Source of the DNA: Mycobacterium pseudokansasii
GTDB taxonomy: Bacteria > Actinomycetota > Actinomycetes > Mycobacteriales > Mycobacteriaceae
DNA length: 64,000 bases
Assembly: GCF_900566075.1 (NCBI RefSeq)
Contig: NZ_UPHU01000001.1
Coordinates: 1,116,001 to 1,180,000, forward strand
Direction of reading: 5' to 3'
This document shows, in pieces, positions 21,202-31,300 of the stretch. Numbering within the stretch: the first letter of the stretch is position 1; every line of letters starts with the position of its first letter. Made by a program: the position numbers and the translations under genes. The notes beneath the pieces are model-generated. The model worked only from the letters and a program-made list of their open reading frames with translations. It was not told where the DNA came from and did not search any database.

Positions 21202-22568
21202 ATCAGGTCGAGGGTCCGAATGGCGCCGAAGACCCCGCATGTCCAGCAGGCCAGCGGCGCCAGGGCGACCCATGCCGCCAACTCCAGAGCCTCGACACCT
21301 CGCTTGGCGACGGGCGAGAGCGACATCCCGGGAGCGGCAAAGCCCAGATACAACGCCGCAGCAGCCAGTGTCGCGGTCAGCGCGGCGACCCAGACTCCGT
21401 GCTGCATCCAGCCGGCCGCTGCGATGAGAAACACTATTGTGCCAGTGACGATTCCGCTGATGACGAGCAGCAGCCATCGGGTCCGGTGGCGGTGTGCGCG
21501 GGCGCGCAGCAACAACAGCGCGGCGGTGGTCGTGGCCAGGGGGACGGCGCGCTGGGTGGTCAGTGCGGCGAGGATTGCCCCGATGGCGGCACAGCCACAG
21601 AAGGTGGCCAGCAGGCCGGTCAGCCAGTTGTCGGCCCGCATCGATTTGGTGGCCAATACATCGGCTGGTGGCAGTTCGTAGGAGTCGTCGTGGTCGATCG
21701 CCGGTGGCAGCTGCGGCGACAAGCCCGCCAACGCAATGGACATCCGCCCGCACACTTCCAGCAGACCCAACGATGCCAACGCGGCCCACGAACCGATGAC
21801 ATACACTGGCGCAGCGGTCATCAACCCCGCCAGCGCGGCGACCGCGACGACGGTCGCGTGGCCTCCTATGGCGGTCAAAGTTACTATTCCGCAACCGGTT
21901 ACGCGAATCGCCAGCGCCGCCGCGACGGCCGCAGCGGTGGCGGCGAGCATGGTGTGGGGAACGCCCGGGGCACCGGGCACCGCCAGCAGACCGGCAACGG
22001 CGAAGAAGACCGTGGCGATCACGCTCAACGTGAGTGCGCCGGTCGGGTCGCGGTGGATCCGCTGTGCCAGGCCTGCAAGCAGCAGAGCGATCACGCCGGC
22101 TGCCGCCACGACACCCGCTGTCGCGCCATGTTGAGCGCTGGCGCGCAACGCATCCCGAACCAGCGCCAGGGCCCCGGCACCGGTCACCACACCGGCGGCC
22201 AGCGCACCGGTGAGCCGAGCTGTGCGGCGGCAGGGACGGTGGGCCGCGGAGCCCAGTATCGCCGACACCGCCTCGGCCAGGTCGTCGTGGCGTTGGACGG
22301 ACGGCTCGGGAAGGAACCGGCTGAGCAACAGCACGGCACCGTCGCGGATATCGCTTTCCGCCAGTGTCGTCGTCGATGCCAGTATTTCCCCGCCCGGGAT
22401 GCACAGCTGGTAGCGGGTCGCGGTGTTCTGCGGGATGCGATCGCCCAGGATGTCGATGATCGGCGGGATCAACGCCGCGACCGGAAACGCTGCGGGTAGT
22501 GACAGGTCGACGACGGTGGTGCCGGCATGAACGGCGACGCGGCGCAGGCCCGGATCGGCTGCAAACAA
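21198..22568 (-). CDS. eccD4: ESX-4 type VII secretion membrane channel component EccD4
   Basis: A 456-residue protein with a ubiquitin-like N-terminal domain (about residues 9-90, PGLRRVAVHAGTTVVDLSLP) followed by about 11 membrane helices. It forms the membrane vestibule of the ESX complex. The start is TTG at 22568 behind GAGGGGAGCC; there is no better start nearby and the N-terminus matches the H37Rv protein. Divergent from eccC4 across 116 bases that must hold both promoters. Confidence 0.93.
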   Translation of the reverse strand: MFAADPGLRRVAVHAGTTVVDLSLPAAFPVAALIPPIIDILGDRIPQNTATRYQLCIPGGEILASTTTLAESDIRDGAVLLLSRFLPEPSVQRHDDLAEAVSAILGSAAHRPCRRTARLTGALAAGVVTGAGALALVRDALRASAQHGATAGVVAAAGVIALLLAGLAQRIHRDPTGALTLSVIATVFFAVAGLLAVPGAPGVPHTMLAATAAAVAAALAIRVTGCGIVTLTAIGGHATVVAVAALAGLMTAAPVYVIGSWAALASLGLLEVCGRMSIALAGLSPQLPPAIDHDDSYELPPADVLATKSMRADNWLTGLLATFCGCAAIGAILAALTTQRAVPLATTTAALLLLRARAHRHRTRWLLLVISGIVTGTIVFLIAAAGWMQHGVWVAALTATLAAAALYLGFAAPGMSLSPVAKRGVEALELAAWVALAPLACWTCGVFGAIRTLDLI

Positions 22569-22684
22569 CGGGGCTCCCCTCGGGTTCGGTTCAGCGGCAC
22601 CTTAACCGGATTGGACCGGCGCCGTATCCGGCTGTGCACAGCTGACTTGCGGCCGGTTGCGGCGCTGCCTAGCGTCGTCGCACT

Positions 22685-25600
22685 GTGACAGCCGAAGTGG
22701 TGGTCGCACCGCCACCAGAGGTGCCGCGATCCGCGTCACCGGGTCTGCTGGTGCGCGTTGCGCCGATTGCGGTATCGGTTGTGATGCTGGCCATTACGGC
22801 GGTGGCCTTCCTTTCAGGATCGTCGGCAACCCGCAGCCCCGTGTTTCTGGCGTTCCCGGCGATGACGGTGGCGTCGCTGGTCGTCACCGCGGTAACCGGT
22901 CTCGGTCGCGGCCGCGATGGCGGCCTGGACGGCGAGCGCCTGGACTACCTCCGATACCTGACCGGCCTGCGCGCTACCGCCACCGAAATCGCTGTGGCGC
23001 AGCATTCCTCACTGAATTGGACGCATCCTGAGCCCGACGTGCTGTTCACCCTGGTCGGTGGACCGCGGATGTGGGAGCGCCGCGCTGACGATGCCGACTT
23101 CTGCCGCGTGCGTGTCGGCCGTGGAACCCGGTCGCTGGCAACCCGTTTGGTGGCTCCGCCGCTGCCGGCCGGGCAGCAAGCCGATCTGGTCACCGTGACC
23201 GCGCTACGCCGCTTTCTCCGTGCGCATTCGACGATTACCGATGCGCCCCTGGTGATCTCGCTATGCGAGGCCATCACCATCGAGGGCGACGCGGCCCGGG
23301 TGCGTGCGCTGATCCGCGCGATGGTCTGTCAACTCGCGGTGCTGCACCCGCCGGATCAGGTGTCGATCGCAGCGGTGGCCGGCGACCGGAATCGGGGACA
23401 CTGGGACTGGGTGAAGTGGTTGCCGCACAACCAACATCAACGTTGTGTCGACTCGCTGGGCTCGGCTCGGATGGTGTATGCCACTTGGGCGGCTGCACAC
23501 GCCTCGCTCAGCGGCGGGGCGCTGCCGACTGTGGTGATCGTCGACACCGACGAACGTGCCGGTACCCCGTTCAAAGGTGCGATGATCCTTGCGGTCGGCC
23601 GCTGCCGCGATGGTGCGGCCGTGGTGCTCCGGCATGGCGGCGCAGCCGAGACGCCGGCCCGTGTCGACCGGATGGACCCGGTTGACGCGCTAGTTTGCGC
23701 GCGCCGGCTGGCGGCGTACAGTGCCAGCCACCGGGGCGACCGCCCTACCGCCGGCTCAGATTGGCCCGCATCGCTCGGCATCGGTGCGGTCGATACCTTC
23801 GACCCGGCCGCCGTGTGGCGCAACCAGAACACCCGGGACCGGCTCCGCGCGCCGATCGGAACCGGAGCCGACGGTACCCCGATCGAACTGGATATCAAGG
23901 AACCCGCCGAAAACGGTATGGGACCGCACGGCCTCTGTGTCGGCGCCACCGGTTCGGGGAAGTCGGAATTGTTGCGCACCGTGGCGCTGGGCATGATGGC
24001 GCGCAATTGCCCCGAGGTGCTGAATCTGCTGCTGATCGATTTCAAAGGCGGCGCGACGTTTCTCGACTTGGCCCGGGCGCCGCACGTGGCCGCTGTCATC
24101 ACCAATCTGTCCGATGAGGCGCCGCTGGTCGCCCGGATGCAGGAGGCCCTGGCCGGCGAGATGAACCGTCGGCAAGAGCTGCTGCGGACGGCCGGCAACT
24201 TCGTCAGCGTGGCAGCCTACGAGAATGCGCGCCGCGGCGGCGCCCGACTGGTCGCCCTGCCGACGCTCTTCATCATCGTCGACGAGTTCTCCGAACTGCT
24301 GAGCCAGCACCCCGATTTCGCCGAGGTATTCGTCGCGATCGGCCGGCTCGGCCGCTCGCTGGGGATGCATCTGCTGCTCGCCAGTCAGCGGCTCGACGAG
24401 GGCAGGCTGCGTGGACTGGAAGCCCACCTGTCCTACCGGGTGTGCCTGAAAACGTTGTCCCCCGCCGACTCACGGGCCGTCTTGGGAACACTCGACGCCT
24501 ACGAGTTGCCCAACGCTCCGGGCGCCGGCTGGCTGCGTACGGCCACCGGGGAGCTGACCCGGTTCCAGACCGCGTTCGTTTCGGGACCGCTGCCGCCCGG
24601 GGCTGGGGCTCGATCGGCCCTGCCGCAGGAGGTGCGGCTGTTCACGTCCGAGCATGCCGGAGCGGTCACGGGCGCCGCCGAGGCGAGTGCCGGGACCGCG
24701 CGCAGCGTGTTTCATGCGGTGCTGGACCGATTGGCCGGTCACGGTCCACCCGCGCACCGAGTCTGGTTGCCGCCGCTGCAGGAGGCACCGGCGCTGGATG
24801 CCCTGTTGGCCGACGATGCGCGGCGCGAGCTGATGGTGCAGATCGGGGTCGTAGACCGGCCTTTTCACCAGTCCCGCTCGCCACTGACTGTCGACTTGTC
24901 CGCGGCCGCAGGACATGTCGCGGTCGTTGGCGCGACCCGATCGGGCAAGTCGACGGCCTTATGCACGCTGATCACCGCACTGGCAGCCAACCACGATGCG
25001 GGCCGGGTCCAGTTCTACTGCCTGGACTTTGGCGGCGGTGCCCTGGCCGCGATCCGCGACCTGCCGCATGTCGGGGCGCTCGCTGGACGCTCGGACCCGG
25101 AGTTGGTCTGGCGCATGGTCGCCGAGCTGGAGTCGGTGCTGCGGTCGCGGGAGTCATCGGCATGCGAGCAAAACGGGAGCTGCGGTCGGCCCGCTGACGT
25201 CTTTCTGGTGGTCGACGGCTGGGCAACGGTGCGCCATGAATTCGGAGACCTGGAGGAGCCGATCACAGCGCTCGCAGCACAGGGCCTTTCATTCGGGATT
25301 CACGTGGTGGTGTCGGCGTCGCGATGGGCGGAGATCAGGCCGTCGCTCAAGGACCACATCGGCACCCGGATCGAGCTGCGTCTCGGCGACCCCGCTGATT
25401 CCGAAGTGGACCGCAGGCAGGCGCAGCAGGTGCCCCGAGACCGACCGGGACGTGGGCTTGCGCCCGACGGTTCGCACATGATGGTCGCCCTGCCCGGGCC
25501 GAACGGAGTCGATATGTGTCGCCACCGCGGTGACGCGGTAGCGCCGCCGATACCGTTGTTGCCCGCGCGGGTGGACTACGACGGCGTCCTGCGCATCGCA

Positions 25601-26299
25601 GGCGACCAGCGCATCCTGATCGGTCTCGAAGAGCGCGAACTGCGGCCCACTGCAATCGATTTCGAACATCAATCTCATCTGGTGATTATCGGCGACAACG
25701 AGTGCGGCAAGTCGGCCACGCTCCGCCTGCTGTGCCGGGAGGTCGTCCGTGCCAGAACCCCTGCCCAGGCCCGACTTTTCATCGTCGACTTTCGGCGCGC
25801 CCTGCTCGGTGTTGTCGAGTCGGAACACCTTGGCGGCTATGCCATGTCGGTGCCGGCATTGGAGGCAATGCTGCCGGGCGTGGTATCGCTGCTGCAACAA
25901 CGAATGCCCCCCGCCGACGTGAGCCAGGCGCAGTTGCGTGCCAGGTCCTGGTGGGCCGGACCGGATATCTATCTGGTGGTTGACGACTACGACCTGGTCG
26001 CCACAGCTGCGGGCAACCCACTGCTGGCTGCGCTCGAATACTTGCCGTATGCAACGGATCTCGGACTGCACCTGGTGATTGCGCGACGCAGCGGCGGAGC
26101 CGCACGCGCCATGTTCGAGCCACTGCTGGCGGGTCTGCGTGACTTCGGTTGCATGGCGTTGATGATGAGCGGACGTCCGGAGGAAGGCGCGTTGTTCGGC
26201 TCGAGCCGCCCGGGCCCGTTGCCCGCGGGCCGCGGTGTCCTGATCAGCCGAACCGGTGGCGAGCGACGGGTCCAGGTGGCGTGGAGTCCGCCGTCATGA
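22685..26299 (+). CDS. eccC4: ESX-4 FtsK/SpoIIIE-type secretion ATPase EccC4
   Basis: A 1204-residue motor of the ESX-4 system. Two N-terminal membrane helices (about residues 22-67) are followed by three ATPase domains with Walker A motifs GATGSGKS (420-427), GATRSGKS (749-756) and GDNECGKS (1003-1010), each with a Walker B-like strand (LLIDF, VDGW, VDDYD). The last domain recognises substrate signals in the family. GTG start. It overlaps the next gene by ATGA. Confidence 0.96.
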   Translation: MTAEVVVAPPPEVPRSASPGLLVRVAPIAVSVVMLAITAVAFLSGSSATRSPVFLAFPAMTVASLVVTAVTGLGRGRDGGLDGERLDYLRYLTGLRATATEIAVAQHSSLNWTHPEPDVLFTLVGGPRMWERRADDADFCRVRVGRGTRSLATRLVAPPLPAGQQADLVTVTALRRFLRAHSTITDAPLVISLCEAITIEGDAARVRALIRAMVCQLAVLHPPDQVSIAAVAGDRNRGHWDWVKWLPHNQHQRCVDSLGSARMVYATWAAAHASLSGGALPTVVIVDTDERAGTPFKGAMILAVGRCRDGAAVVLRHGGAAETPARVDRMDPVDALVCARRLAAYSASHRGDRPTAGSDWPASLGIGAVDTFDPAAVWRNQNTRDRLRAPIGTGADGTPIELDIKEPAENGMGPHGLCVGATGSGKSELLRTVALGMMARNCPEVLNLLLIDFKGGATFLDLARAPHVAAVITNLSDEAPLVARMQEALAGEMNRRQELLRTAGNFVSVAAYENARRGGARLVALPTLFIIVDEFSELLSQHPDFAEVFVAIGRLGRSLGMHLLLASQRLDEGRLRGLEAHLSYRVCLKTLSPADSRAVLGTLDAYELPNAPGAGWLRTATGELTRFQTAFVSGPLPPGAGARSALPQEVRLFTSEHAGAVTGAAEASAGTARSVFHAVLDRLAGHGPPAHRVWLPPLQEAPALDALLADDARRELMVQIGVVDRPFHQSRSPLTVDLSAAAGHVAVVGATRSGKSTALCTLITALAANHDAGRVQFYCLDFGGGALAAIRDLPHVGALAGRSDPELVWRMVAELESVLRSRESSACEQNGSCGRPADVFLVVDGWATVRHEFGDLEEPITALAAQGLSFGIHVVVSASRWAEIRPSLKDHIGTRIELRLGDPADSEVDRRQAQQVPRDRPGRGLAPDGSHMMVALPGPNGVDMCRHRGDAVAPPIPLLPARVDYDGVLRIAGDQRILIGLEERELRPTAIDFEHQSHLVIIGDNECGKSATLRLLCREVVRARTPAQARLFIVDFRRALLGVVESEHLGGYAMSVPALEAMLPGVVSLLQQRMPPADVSQAQLRARSWWAGPDIYLVVDDYDLVATAAGNPLLAALEYLPYATDLGLHLVIARRSGGAARAMFEPLLAGLRDFGCMALMMSGRPEEGALFGSSRPGPLPAGRGVLISRTGGERRVQVAWSPPS

Positions 26300-27525
26300 G
26301 CACGCATCCGGTGGTGATCGCTGCCGGCCCCGACTCCATCCGCCGACTGTGTTGTGGCGCAGGTGTTGTCGCCGATGCCGAGGTACGCGCGGCTGCCCTG
26401 GATGCGATCGACGACCGGGTGGCGCTGGTCGGTGAGCGGCCGGTCGCCGTCGCGACGCTGTGGTCGGCCACCTTGCGCAGACTGGCGCGCGACCACGGCG
26501 ACGGCATGGTCCTCGTGCATCCGTCGTGGTGGCCGGTGGCGCGGGTGGGTGTGGTCACCAGCGCGGCCCGGGCGGTGACTGCCGGTGAGCTCGTGGTGCG
26601 GCCGCGGTCGTGGCTGCTCACCCGAGCCGCCGCGGAGGCCGCCGCGTCGGCCTCCGCGGAGAACGTCGTGGTGGAGATCGCGGATCGGTTGGTTGCCGTC
26701 GTCGACTCCGACGTGATGACCGCCGTGCCGCGCTTGGCGAAGACTCGGGTGGTGGCCGGCGAGGTCGCCGGGGTCGTCGCCGGCATGACCCGGGGCACCG
26801 GGGCCGCGGTGGTCATCGACATGCCGGGCAGCGTCGCTGGCGCGACAACGCTTGCCAGGGCGATCGCGGGTGCGTTGCGCGGCCGCCAAGCCGTCACCGA
26901 GGTCGATGATTCTCGACTGTCGCAGCTGGCGAAGAACGTGCCGGAGGAGCCGTCGAGGTCTTCGGGTGGGTCCCCGTGGGTGGAGCGGGGAGCTCGCGCC
27001 GGCAGGTTCGCGGGACTGGCGGCCGCCGGCGCCGCCTTGACGGTGTTGGCGGTGGCCGCAACGGCGCGTCACGGCGCCACCGCGGTGCCGGTGGCGCCGA
27101 CGACGTTTCTGGTGGAAGGCCGCGTCGCGCTCACTGTTCCCGCCGGCTGGCCCACGCAGCGGGTGATCGGCGGGCCGGGTTCGGCTCGAGTACAGCTCAC
27201 GTCGCCGACAGATCCCGAGGTGGCGCTGCACATCACCCAATCGCAGGTGCCCGGGGAAACGATGACGCAGACCGTCGAACGGTTGCGACGGGCCGTCGAC
27301 GCCGAACCAGCCGGTGTGTTCGTCGACTTCAACCCGTCCGGCGTCAGCGCCGGCCGGCCCGCGGTGACCTACCGCGAGCTGCGCGCCGGACATGACGTGT
27401 GGTGGACGGTGTTACTCGACGGCGGCGTCCGGATGAGCATCGGATGCCAGAGCAGACGCGGTGCGCAGGACGCCGTCCGCGACGTCTGTGAACGTGCCGT
27501 GCGGTCCGCGCATGTGGTCGGCTGA
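26296..27525 (+). CDS. Type VII secretion-associated membrane protein (Rv3446c-like)
   Basis: A 409-residue protein typical of ESX-4 loci. The N-terminal part has a degenerate nucleotide-binding or actin-like look ([28 protein letters not shown]). One membrane helix lies at about residues 236-258. The C-terminal extracytoplasmic domain resembles the secretion-associated family ([17 protein letters not shown]). The ATG at 26296 overlaps the eccC4 stop. Function unknown; the coupling implies stoichiometric production with EccC4. Confidence 0.85.
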   Translation: MSTHPVVIAAGPDSIRRLCCGAGVVADAEVRAAALDAIDDRVALVGERPVAVATLWSATLRRLARDHGDGMVLVHPSWWPVARVGVVTSAARAVTAGELVVRPRSWLLTRAAAEAAASASAENVVVEIADRLVAVVDSDVMTAVPRLAKTRVVAGEVAGVVAGMTRGTGAAVVIDMPGSVAGATTLARAIAGALRGRQAVTEVDDSRLSQLAKNVPEEPSRSSGGSPWVERGARAGRFAGLAAAGAALTVLAVAATARHGATAVPVAPTTFLVEGRVALTVPAGWPTQRVIGGPGSARVQLTSPTDPEVALHITQSQVPGETMTQTVERLRRAVDAEPAGVFVDFNPSGVSAGRPAVTYRELRAGHDVWWTVLLDGGVRMSIGCQSRRGAQDAVRDVCERAVRSAHVVG

Positions 27526-27602
27526 GTCGCGGAAATTCGGACGGAACCGAATCGCGTCGCCGATAGTCGTACATGGTGTCAAGAACCGGGGAGCAATTGG
27601 AG

Positions 27603-27926
27603 ATGGAACAGGTGAGCCCGAACGCACTGAATGCCGATTTCGACCTGCTGCGGTCGGTCGCGGCCACGACGGACGCGCGCAACGAGGAAATCCGGGCGAT
27701 GCTGCAGGCATTCATCGGCCGGATCAGCAGCGTGCCGGCGTCGACCTGGGGCGGGATGGCGGCCGCGCGATTCAAAGACGTGGTGGAGCGCTGGAACGCC
27801 GAGTCGACGCGGCTGTACCACGTGTTGCACGCGATCGCCGAAACCATTCGGCACAACGAGGCCATGCTGCGTGATGCCGGTCAAAGCCATGCCCACCATA
27901 TCGCCGCAGCCGGCGGGAACCTGTGA
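27603..27926 (+). CDS. esxU: WXG100-family ESX-4 substrate EsxU
   Basis: A 107-residue helical-hairpin protein with the WXG turn seen as STWGGMAA near residue 50. EsxU pairs with EsxT as a secreted heterodimer. The ATG at 27603 is preferred because the family starts at [14 protein letters not shown] and GGGGAG lies nine bases upstream; an ATG at 27573 lacks a site. Its stop overlaps the GTG at 27923 that precedes esxT. Confidence 0.93.
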   Translation: MEQVSPNALNADFDLLRSVAATTDARNEEIRAMLQAFIGRISSVPASTWGGMAAARFKDVVERWNAESTRLYHVLHAIAETIRHNEAMLRDAGQSHAHHIAAAGGNL

Positions 27927-27949
27927 CGGGAGAGGACCCAGCAGCGGAT

Positions 27950-28252
27950 ATGACCACAGACACCGCATTGTCGTACAACTTCGACGCCATCGAATACAGC
28001 GTTCGTCAGGAGATCCACACCACCTCGGCGCGTTTCAACGCCGCGCTCGAGGAGCTGAGATCCCGCATCGCGCCGTTGCAGCAACTCTGGACTCGGGAAG
28101 CGGCGGCCGCATACCAACTCGAGCAGCTCAGGTGGCATCAGGCGGCCAGCGCCCTCAACGAGATCCTGGTCGACTTGGGAAATGCCGTCCGCGACGGCGC
28201 CGAGGAGGTGGCGCAAGCCGACCGCCGGGCAGCCGGTAGTTGGGGGCGTTGA
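27950..28252 (+). CDS. esxT: WXG100-family ESX-4 substrate EsxT
   Basis: A 100-residue Esx protein (LSYNFDAIEYSVRQEIHTT onward). The turn reads LWTREAAAAY, so W-x-R replaces W-x-G; the partner EsxU keeps WGG. I choose the ATG at 27950, which gives the H37Rv length; a GTG at 27923 overlapping the esxU stop would add nine residues and could serve coupling. A strong hairpin follows 17 bases after the stop. Confidence 0.92.
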   Translation: MTTDTALSYNFDAIEYSVRQEIHTTSARFNAALEELRSRIAPLQQLWTREAAAAYQLEQLRWHQAASALNEILVDLGNAVRDGAEEVAQADRRAAGSWGR

Positions 28253-28269
28253 GCAGGCCCCATTGAACT

Positions 28270-28310
28270 CTGTGCGGTCCCGACGGAGGAGAGCCGTCGG
28301 GACCGCACAG
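28270..28310 (+). terminator. Strong hairpin closing the ESX-4 operon
   Basis: A perfect 17-base-pair stem: CTGTGCGGTCCCGACGG at 28270-28286, loop AGGAGAG, complement at 28294-28310, followed by TGATTTTG. It lies just after esxT and separates ESX-4 from rplM-rpsI. Confidence 0.8.
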
Positions 28311-28321
28311 TGATTTTGAAC

Positions 28322-28401
28322 GGCGGCGAGTTTGAACTGCGGCGAGTTTGCTCTGCGGAGAGCTTGACCTGCGGCGATTTTGACCTGCGGGGATCGCCGT
28401 C
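28322..28401. repeat. Degenerate 16-bp tandem repeat upstream of rplM
   Basis: Four copies of a 16-base unit related to TGCGGCGAGTTTGACC start at 28322, 28338, 28354 and 28370, with a fifth decayed copy at 28386. They fill the space between the ESX-4 terminator and the rplM leader. The regular TTTGA/TTTGC tracts fall every 16 bases. Confidence 0.8.
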
Positions 28402-28550
28402 GGTAAGCTGCTCCGTTGGCGTGCGGTACGCCGGGGCCTCGGGTCAATGTCGGTCGCCGAGAACAAGCCCATCGTTGACGCTCACCGTCGACGCCTGACC
28501 GGCACCCGGGTCGCACCGGGATCCGCCCGAGAGAAAGTGTGGTAAGCGCT

Positions 28551-28994
28551 GTGCCTACATACGCGCCCAAAGCGGGTGACACCACGAGGTCGTGGTACGT
28601 CATCGACGCCACGGACGTGGTGCTTGGCCGCCTTGCCGTCGCAGCGGCCAACCTGCTGCGCGGCAAGCACAAGCCGACGTTCGCGCCCAATGTCGACGGT
28701 GGCGACTTCGTCATCATCGTCAACGCCGACAAGGTCGCCATCAGCGGCGACAAACTGCGCCACAAGATGGCTTATCGCCACTCGGGATATCCCGGCGGCC
28801 TGCGCAAGCGCACCATCGGCGAGCTGATGCAAAAACACCCCGATCGTGTGGTGGAAAAGGCGATCGTCGGGATGCTGCCCAAGAACAAGCTGAGCCGTCA
28901 GATCCAGCGCAAGCTGCGCGTCTACGCCGGGCCGGAGCATCCCCACACCGCGCAGCAGCCGGTTCCGTTCGAGATCAAGCAGGTGGCGCAGTGA
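28551..28994 (+). CDS. rplM: 50S ribosomal protein L13
   Basis: A 147-residue early-assembly 50S protein: [39 protein letters not shown], and the [10 protein letters not shown] loop. The GTG at 28551 is chosen because H37Rv L13 begins at the same point; a GTG at 28539 would add four residues. Its stop overlaps the rpsI start. Confidence 0.97.
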   Translation: MPTYAPKAGDTTRSWYVIDATDVVLGRLAVAAANLLRGKHKPTFAPNVDGGDFVIIVNADKVAISGDKLRHKMAYRHSGYPGGLRKRTIGELMQKHPDRVVEKAIVGMLPKNKLSRQIQRKLRVYAGPEHPHTAQQPVPFEIKQVAQ

Positions 28995-29443
28995 CCGAAA
29001 TCAGCGAGGCTCCCGTCGTCGAGAGCCAGCCAGTCCACGGCGAATCGTTCGTGTTCGAACGGCCCATCCAGACAGTCGGACGCCGCAAGGAAGCCGTGGT
29101 GCGGGTGCGTCTGGTGCCCGGCACCGGCAAGTTCGACCTCAACGGCCGCACCCTGGAGGACTACTTCCCCAACAAGGTGCACCAGCAGCTCATCAAGGCT
29201 CCGCTGGTCACGGTTGACCGGGTGGAAAGCTACGACATCTTCGCCCACCTCCACGGCGGCGGCCCGTCGGGCCAGGCGGGGGCATTACGCCTCGGCATAG
29301 CGCGCGCGCTGATTCTGGCCAATCCGGAGGACCGGCCTCCGCTGAAGAAGGCCGGGTTCCTCACCCGCGACCCGCGTGCCACCGAGCGCAAGAAGTACGG
29401 GCTGAAGAAGGCCCGCAAGGCGCCTCAGTACAGCAAGCGCTGA
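28991..29443 (+). CDS. rpsI: 30S ribosomal protein S9
   Basis: A 150-residue protein. A mycobacterial acidic N-terminal extension ([12 protein letters not shown]) precedes the S9 body ([20 protein letters not shown]) and the basic tail RKAPQYSKR, whose last residues touch the P-site tRNA. GTG start overlapping the rplM stop. In the 138 bases to glmM, AACCGTGCC (29466-29474) and GGCACGGTT (29512-29520) could pair across a long loop. Confidence 0.97.
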   Translation: MTEISEAPVVESQPVHGESFVFERPIQTVGRRKEAVVRVRLVPGTGKFDLNGRTLEDYFPNKVHQQLIKAPLVTVDRVESYDIFAHLHGGGPSGQAGALRLGIARALILANPEDRPPLKKAGFLTRDPRATERKKYGLKKARKAPQYSKR

Positions 29444-29581
29444 TCGAACATCACTTTCTGGCCGCAACCGTGCCTTTTATGCATCGTGTGCGGCGTGTCG
29501 GCGTACCCGCGGGCACGGTTTCGGCGAGAAAGAAATGGGCACCTTTGGGTGCAAGACGTTAACTGTGAGAGGTTTGTCCGC

Positions 29582-30916
29582 ATGGGTCGACTATTTGGTA
29601 CCGACGGTGTGCGCGGGGTCGCCAACCGCGAGCTGACCGCAGAGTTGGCCCTGGCGCTGGGCGCCGCCGCCGCGCGGCACCTGGCGAGTTCGGGTGAACC
29701 GGGCCGGCGGGTTGCCGTGGTCGGCCGTGATCCTCGGGCCAGCGGCGAAATGCTGGAGGCCGCCGTGATCGCTGGGCTGACCAGCCAAGGTGTGGACGCG
29801 CTGCGGGTCGGGGTGCTTCCGACACCGGCGGTGGCGTACCTGACCGGCGCCTACGACGCCGACTTCGGGGTGATGATCTCGGCGTCGCACAACCCGATGC
29901 CCGACAACGGCATCAAGATCTTCGGCGCCGGCGGCCAGAAACTCGACGACGACACCGAGGATCAGATCGAGAACCTGGTCGCATCCGGTCCCGGGCTGCG
30001 TCCGGTCGGCGCCGGGATCGGCCGTGTCGTCGACGCCGAGGACGCGGCGGAACGTTACCTGCGTCAGGTGAGCAAGGCCAGCACCACGCCGCTTGACGGG
30101 CTCACCGTGGTCGTCGATTGTGCGCACGGCGCCGCCTCGGCCGTGGCGCCGCGCGCGTATCGCGCCGCCGGGGCCAAAGTGATCGCGATCAACGCCGAAC
30201 CCAACGGAGTCAACATCAACGACTCCTGCGGATCGACGGACCTGGATTGTCTGCGCGCGGCGGTCATTGCGCATCGTGCCGACCTGGGTCTGGCGCACGA
30301 CGGCGATGCCGACCGCTGCCTGGCCGTCGATGCCAACGGTGAACTCGTCGACGGCGACGCCATCATGGTGGTGCTGGCACTGGCCATGCGGGAAGCCGGC
30401 GAACTGACCGCCGACACGTTGGTGACCACGGTCATGAGCAACCTCGGCCTGCACCTGGCCATGCGCGCCGCCGGCGTCACCGTGCGCACCACCGCCGTCG
30501 GTGACCGCTACGTCCTCGAGGAATTGCGCGCCGGCGACTACAGCCTGGGCGGTGAGCAATCCGGCCATATCGTGATGCCGGCGCTGGGATCGACCGGAGA
30601 TGGCATCGTCACCGGGCTGCGGCTGATGACCCGCATGGTGCAGACCGGCTCGTCGCTCGCCTCCCTGGCATCGGCGATGCAGACGTTGCCCCAGGTGCTG
30701 ATCAACGTCGAGGTTGCCGACAAGGCCACCGCCGCCGCGCCGTCGGTCCAGACGGCCGTCGACAGGGCTGCGGCAGAACTGGGCGATACGGGCCGAATCC
30801 TGTTGCGCCCCTCTGGAACTGAACCAATGATTCGCGTCATGGTGGAGGCGGCCGACGAGGATGTCGCTCGGCGGTTGGCGGCCAGCGTCGCCGATGCGGT
30901 GAGCGCTGCGCGCTGA
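29582..30916 (+). CDS. glmM: Phosphoglucosamine mutase
   Basis: A 444-residue alpha-D-phosphohexomutase converting glucosamine-6-phosphate to glucosamine-1-phosphate for UDP-GlcNAc and peptidoglycan. It starts [15 protein letters not shown]. The phosphoserine loop is ISASHNP, the Mg site is DGDADRC, the sugar loop is GGEQSGH, and the phosphate-binding [12 protein letters not shown] lies near the end. The ATG at 29582 fits the family; upstream in-frame codons do not. The earlier substrate-forming step, GlmS, is encoded 4 kb downstream. H37Rv name mrsA. Confidence 0.96.
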   Translation: MGRLFGTDGVRGVANRELTAELALALGAAAARHLASSGEPGRRVAVVGRDPRASGEMLEAAVIAGLTSQGVDALRVGVLPTPAVAYLTGAYDADFGVMISASHNPMPDNGIKIFGAGGQKLDDDTEDQIENLVASGPGLRPVGAGIGRVVDAEDAAERYLRQVSKASTTPLDGLTVVVDCAHGAASAVAPRAYRAAGAKVIAINAEPNGVNINDSCGSTDLDCLRAAVIAHRADLGLAHDGDADRCLAVDANGELVDGDAIMVVLALAMREAGELTADTLVTTVMSNLGLHLAMRAAGVTVRTTAVGDRYVLEELRAGDYSLGGEQSGHIVMPALGSTGDGIVTGLRLMTRMVQTGSSLASLASAMQTLPQVLINVEVADKATAAAPSVQTAVDRAAAELGDTGRILLRPSGTEPMIRVMVEAADEDVARRLAASVADAVSAAR

Positions 30917-30959
30917 ATTTCGGCGGAACCCGGGCGCCGTATTCGGCGTCGAACCAAGC

Positions 30960-31298
30960 ATGAGACTCGATCATGGAACAAACTACGCTGGCAGCGCTAT
31001 CGAAGCCGGCAGCGCTATTGACGTGACGGCGGTGCTTGCGGTCGCCGACAAGATTGGCGCCGCGGCCGACCTCGTCGAAGACGTAGCAGTAGACCTTTTG
31101 TCCCGGTTGACTTTTGGCGGTGCTTGCGCCGGCCGGGCGCACTCGCAGCGCGGTGAGGCGTTGCGTGCGGGCCTGGATCGGCTGGCCGCCGAGTTGTCGC
31201 AATGGTCTCGTGCTGCCGCCGAGATCGCCGTCGCGCTGCGGGCCGGCGCCCAGCGTTATGCCGATGCCGATCTGTTCGCCGCCGGCCGGATCGCCTGA
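30960..31298 (+). CDS. Small EspC-like (ESX secretion-associated) protein
   Basis: A 112-residue, Ala-rich helical protein like Rv3440c. It contains AAADLVEDVAVDLLSRLTFGGACAGRAHSQRG and a second helix AALRAGAQRYADADLFAAGRIA, a pattern seen in EspC-like proteins that travel through type VII systems (Y-x3-D/E-type end signal, here YADAD). Function unknown. Two bases separate it from the next gene, with which it makes an EspC/EspA-like pair. Confidence 0.65.
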   Translation: MRLDHGTNYAGSAIEAGSAIDVTAVLAVADKIGAAADLVEDVAVDLLSRLTFGGACAGRAHSQRGEALRAGLDRLAAELSQWSRAAAEIAVALRAGAQRYADADLFAAGRIA

Positions 31299-31300
31299 TC

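Noticed and set aside
21202..22404. N-terminal extension of mycP4 giving an 857-residue protein
   Set aside because: The extension is the eccD4 coding region read in another frame; the mycosin signal peptide starts at 21201 with an ATGA overlap.
28306..28321. A sixth copy of the 16-bp repeat overlapping the ESX-4 terminator
   Set aside because: Only the GATTTTGAAC part matches and it is shared with the hairpin's right arm; too weak to count.
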